Origin: Desulfurococcales archaeon
Lineage (GTDB): Archaea; Thermoproteota; Thermoprotei_A; Sulfolobales; Desulfurococcaceae
Reading direction: 5' to 3'
DNA length: 8,340 bases
Assembly: GCA_027028805.1 (NCBI GenBank)
Contig: JALVHX010000217.1
Span: 1-8,340 of the forward strand
Shown here: positions 6,332 to 8,340 of the stretch, piece after piece
Layout of the letters: each line of letters starts with the position of its first letter
How positions within the stretch are numbered: position 1 is the first letter of the stretch
Position numbers and translations under genes: made by a program
Notes under the pieces: generated by a model
Database searches by the model: none
Told to the model about the DNA's origin: nothing
The model's input: the letters and a program-made list of their open reading frames with translations, nothing else

Positions 6332-7159
6332 CTATCCCTGCCGCGTCTTCTCTACCAGGTGTTGGAGCAGGATATGCTCTGTAACTACTCCCGCCACATA
6401 GCCTAGCTCGTCAAGCACCACAGCGCCCCGGGAGTCTTTGCTCAGTATCATTTCAAGGGCCGTGGATACGGTGTCCGTTATCCTCAGCCTGGGTGGGCGG
6501 AACCGCATTATGTCCTCGACTAGGAGGTGGTGTATCCTCTCCTTCCGGTGCTTAGCGGGCACTATGTCCTGGAACTTGAATATGGCGTAGGCTATTTCCC
6601 TTATAGTTATATAGCCGACGAGCTCGCCGTCCTCGTCTACGACCGGCATGAACGATATATCGTTCTCCATCATGTCGTGGCGCGCCTTCAACACCTTATC
6701 CGTGGCCTTGAGGATCGGGGGATGTACATGCATTATATGCCTAACCTCTGTCTCATCCCCCTTGAGGAGCCCTATCACATGCTTCCTCGTCAAGACCCCC
6801 TCAACGTTCTCACCGGATACAACCGGCAGTATCCCTATAGATTTCTCCGCCATGACGCGGGCGGCCGAGAACACGTCTTCTCCGGGGCTCGTTGTAACAG
6901 GGTCGGGGGTCATGAAGCTGGAGACGTGGAGGTGGCTGGGCGTCGTGAGCCTCAGCCTCTCCGTGGCGAGCTTCAACACTATATCCCTGCTGGTGAGGAC
7001 TCCTGCGAGCCTCTTAACAATCCTTCCCTCTACACGCGTCTTCTCCCTGACAACCAGTTTATCCATATCATGTTTCTCCATAACCTTGTAGGCGTGGTAC
7101 AGGGTCTCGTTCTTATCCACCTCGGGGAAATCCCTCACCATTAGATCAGCTACTCTCAC
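6332..7159 (-). CDS. Four-CBS-domain protein (second of two)
   Basis: The 275 residues consist almost wholly of four CBS motifs, about 1-66, 78-132, 138-196 and 213-269, arranged as two Bateman modules. Typical marks are MTPDPVTTSPGEDVFSAARVMAEKSIGILPVV in the second, cited here as two shorter overlapping signatures (SFMTPDPV and RVMAEKSIGILPVV), and SFMPVVDEDGELVGYIT in the third. Such domains usually bind adenosine nucleotides (AMP, ADP, ATP, SAM) and act as energy or metabolite sensors. No catalytic or DNA-binding domain is fused, so any effect must come through a partner that is not evident here. The protein is cytoplasmic, with no signal or membrane segment. GTG at 7159 is chosen because GGGAGGTG lies 7 nt upstream. 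A TATA-like box at 7209-7218 gives it its own promoter, although read-through from the CBS gene ahead is possible. The two proteins share the domain plan but not close sequence. Confidence 0.93.
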   Translation of the reverse strand: MRVADLMVRDFPEVDKNETLYHAYKVMEKHDMDKLVVREKTRVEGRIVKRLAGVLTSRDIVLKLATERLRLTTPSHLHVSSFMTPDPVTTSPGEDVFSAARVMAEKSIGILPVVSGENVEGVLTRKHVIGLLKGDETEVRHIMHVHPPILKATDKVLKARHDMMENDISFMPVVDEDGELVGYITIREIAYAIFKFQDIVPAKHRKERIHHLLVEDIMRFRPPRLRITDTVSTALEMILSKDSRGAVVLDELGYVAGVVTEHILLQHLVEKTRQG

Positions 7160-7166
7160 GGATACA

Positions 7167-7174
7167 CACCTCCC
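7167..7174 (-). promoter_or_regulatory. Ribosome-binding site of the second CBS gene
   Basis: GGGAGGTG is a strong match to the archaeal Shine-Dalgarno sequence and lies 7 nt before the GTG at 7159, which fixes that start over the internal ATG at codon 7. Confidence 0.75.
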
Positions 7175-7208
7175 GGCGCATCCAGGAGACTGGTACGCTA
7201 CATAGGGT

Positions 7209-7218
7209 TAAATAAAAA
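7209..7218 (-). promoter_or_regulatory. T-tract/TATA-like box between the two CBS genes
   Basis: TTTTTATTTA on the minus strand lies about 50 bp before the second CBS gene. Used as a TATA box it would start transcription near 7187, with a leader of about 28 nt holding the ribosome-binding site. The same T5 run could also end the transcript of the CBS gene ahead of it. Confidence 0.5.
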
Positions 7219-7230
7219 CACTTATCCAGC

Positions 7231-7250
7231 AGGGGGCATCGATGCCCCTA
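7231..7250 (-). terminator. Perfect 16-bp palindrome just after the first CBS gene
   Basis: GGGGCATCGATGCCCC at 7233-7248 is fully self-complementary and begins about six bases after the stop of the first CBS gene. In RNA it would form a 6-bp GC-rich stem with a UCGA loop, followed about 14 nt later by the T5 run at 7214-7218. This is a reasonable terminator or 3'-end-stabilising hairpin. Because it lies just upstream of the next gene's TATA-like box, it could instead be a protein-binding site. Confidence 0.5.
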
Positions 7251-7254
7251 TATG

Positions 7255-8196
7255 CTACTTCGGCACCACCACCGCGTATAATATGTCTCTCTCAGTGACT
7301 ATTCCGAGCAACTCGTTGCTGGGCGTTGTGACGAGCACCGAGCCTATGTTCTTCTCCGCCATGATCCTGGCCGCGGCCTCGGCGTCGTCGTCGGGCCTCA
7401 CCGTCGCTATCTCCCTCCGCATAACCGCGTCAACGGGTACGCGGAGTATCTCCCTTATATCTCCGGTCACCGTGTGGCGGAACGCCTCGTGTGTGCCGAA
7501 GAACCGGACTATATCCATCGCCGACACTATGCCGTATACTATACCGTCCTTTACAACCGGCAGGCGGCGGAACCCGTGGCGCACCATGGTCTCCATAGCG
7601 TCCCGTAGCGTGGCGTCAGCATTGATTGTTATCACGGGCGATGTCATGATATCCCTTATCTTAACCCCTATCTGGACGGCGTAGGAGAGATACTCCAGTA
7701 TATCCTTCTCCGTCACTATACCGTATATCTTCTTATCCCTAGTGATTACTGGTAGAACACCTATGCCGTGCTCAACCATCTTGACGAGGAGATCAGATAG
7801 CTTCTCATCAATATACGCTACAATGGGCTCAGGGTTCATTATACGCTCCACGCTCTCCTTCTCAAGCGCAGAGTAGATGTTGTAGCCGTGCCTCTCCTCC
7901 ACAGCCTTAAAGTATTCCCCGCCGCCGAGATAGTTGACGAGATCCATTGCGACGAGAAGGCCCTCGAGAAGCCCCGCGGTTGATACCAGGAGAGACCTAT
8001 ACCCCTTAGCCATCATCTCAGCGGCCTCTAGGAGAGGTGTCGAGGGAGAAACCGTTACCACCGGCTTCCTGGCAATAATCTCCAGCTCCTCCCTCTTCCT
8101 ATAAATCCTGTCATCGAAATTGGGGGTTCCATCGCTACGAAGCCACCTATGCCTCTCAACCCGGCGCGGAACACCGCCTCTGACACGCCTACCCAT
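7255..8196 (-). CDS. Four-CBS-domain protein with basic N-terminal tail (first of two)
   Basis: The 313 residues carry four CBS motifs, about 40-93, 115-172, 178-235 and 254-310, as two Bateman modules. Clear marks are GVLPVITRDKKIYGIVTEKDIL (split here: GIGVLPVITRD, then YGIVTEKDILEYL), the third motif's GFRRLPVVKDGIVYGIVSAMDI, and the last motif's MAEKNIGSVLV and GIVTERDIL. Such modules usually sense adenosine nucleotides or SAM; the ligand cannot be told from sequence. Residues 1-20 are unusually basic, with nine Arg (MGRRVRGGVPRRVERHRWLR), and may touch nucleic acid or a partner; they are not part of the CBS fold. No other domain is fused. The start is the only ATG among the eight genes here, with GGTGGTG 5 nt upstream. 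The gene leads the minus-strand cluster and is followed at once by a perfect palindrome. Confidence 0.93.
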   Translation of the reverse strand: MGRRVRGGVPRRVERHRWLRSDGTPNFDDRIYRKREELEIIARKPVVTVSPSTPLLEAAEMMAKGYRSLLVSTAGLLEGLLVAMDLVNYLGGGEYFKAVEERHGYNIYSALEKESVERIMNPEPIVAYIDEKLSDLLVKMVEHGIGVLPVITRDKKIYGIVTEKDILEYLSYAVQIGVKIRDIMTSPVITINADATLRDAMETMVRHGFRRLPVVKDGIVYGIVSAMDIVRFFGTHEAFRHTVTGDIREILRVPVDAVMRREIATVRPDDDAEAAARIMAEKNIGSVLVTTPSNELLGIVTERDILYAVVVPK

Positions 8197-8201
8197 ACAT
8201 A

Positions 8202-8208
8202 CACCACC
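8202..8208 (-). promoter_or_regulatory. Ribosome-binding site of the first CBS gene
   Basis: GGTGGTG lies 5 nt before the ATG at 8196. An overlapping ATG at 8200 is out of frame. Confidence 0.55.
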
Positions 8209-8265
8209 ATCAAGCCTTTAGCCTAGCCCCATCCCCAAAGAGTCCCGGAGACGAAGAGGCCTCAC

Positions 8266-8299
8266 TATGATCATATTTTGGCGCTAAGGCTAAATAAAA
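8266..8299 (-). promoter_or_regulatory. Promoter-like region of the first CBS gene with a 10-bp palindrome
   Basis: On the minus strand two AT-rich elements lie upstream: ATTTTATTTA (8290-8299) and AAAATATGATCAT (8268-8280). The second contains the perfect palindrome TATGATCATA (8266-8275). From it transcription would start near 8248, leaving a leader of about 50 nt. The hexamer TGGCGC also occurs twice as a direct repeat (8279-8284 and 8300-8305), flanking the outer AT block. On the plus strand TAAATAAAAT (8291-8300) could serve a gene beyond the right edge. Which box is used cannot be decided. Confidence 0.35.
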
Positions 8300-8340
8300 T
8301 GGCGCCGAACAGCCGCGGCGCCGGGCTAAGGATAGGGCGA

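Noticed and set aside
6527..7144. Plus-strand frame of 205 codons
   Set aside because: It is the mirror of the second CBS gene, whose four CBS motifs are unmistakable.
1..8340. CRISPR array, tRNA, rRNA, insertion sequence or phage genes
   Set aside because: No regularly spaced repeats, cloverleaf-like sequence, transposase or integrase motif was seen on either strand.

Overview
The window looks like chromosomal DNA of a hyperthermophilic crenarchaeon, probably of the Desulfurococcales type. The reasons are an archaeal/eukaryotic-type ATP-dependent DNA ligase of crenarchaeal form, an archaeal GPN-loop GTPase, an AMMECR1 protein, a Mut7-C protein and two proteins built only of CBS domains. DNA is GC-rich, ATA is used heavily for Ile and AGG for Arg, and starts are mostly GTG or TTG behind GAGG/GGTG ribosome-binding sites. 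TATA-like boxes stand alone, without bacterial -35/-10 pairs. The genus cannot be settled from the sequence alone. No tRNA, rRNA, CRISPR array, insertion sequence or phage gene was seen.

Layout. (1) 1-1510, minus strand: a gene cut by the left edge, coding a secreted Lon-like Ser-Lys protease without an ATPase. (2) 1511-1614: a compact divergent promoter region. (3) 1615-1974, plus: a 119-residue protein of unknown function. (4) 1975-2239: a non-coding stretch with GC-rich inverted repeats, then the ligase promoter and leader. (5) 2240-4045, plus: DNA ligase. (6) 4046-4223: an intergenic stretch with two palindromes. (7) 4224-4997, plus: GPN-loop GTPase, which meets the minus-strand cluster tail to tail at a shared CTAG. 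(8) 4994-8196, minus strand, in transcription order: a four-CBS protein, a second four-CBS protein, a Mut7-C PIN-like protein, and AMMECR1. The last two overlap by one base and are almost certainly co-transcribed. Each CBS gene appears to have its own TATA box and a hairpin/T-tract end. (9) 8197-8340: upstream region of the first CBS gene, with a palindrome inside an AT-rich promoter-like stretch.

How the genes fit together. Most are housekeeping or conserved archaeal genes: DNA joining, a GTPase linked in other systems to polymerase assembly, a nucleotide-sensing type of CBS protein, and a putative RNase. They do not form one obvious pathway. The less ordinary parts are the extracellular Lon-like protease, with nine N-glycosylation sequons in 503 residues, and the unassigned 119-residue protein that shares its promoter region. 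The RNase-like/AMMECR1 coupling and several dyads at promoter positions also deserve a look. I see no clear new defence or mobile system here.
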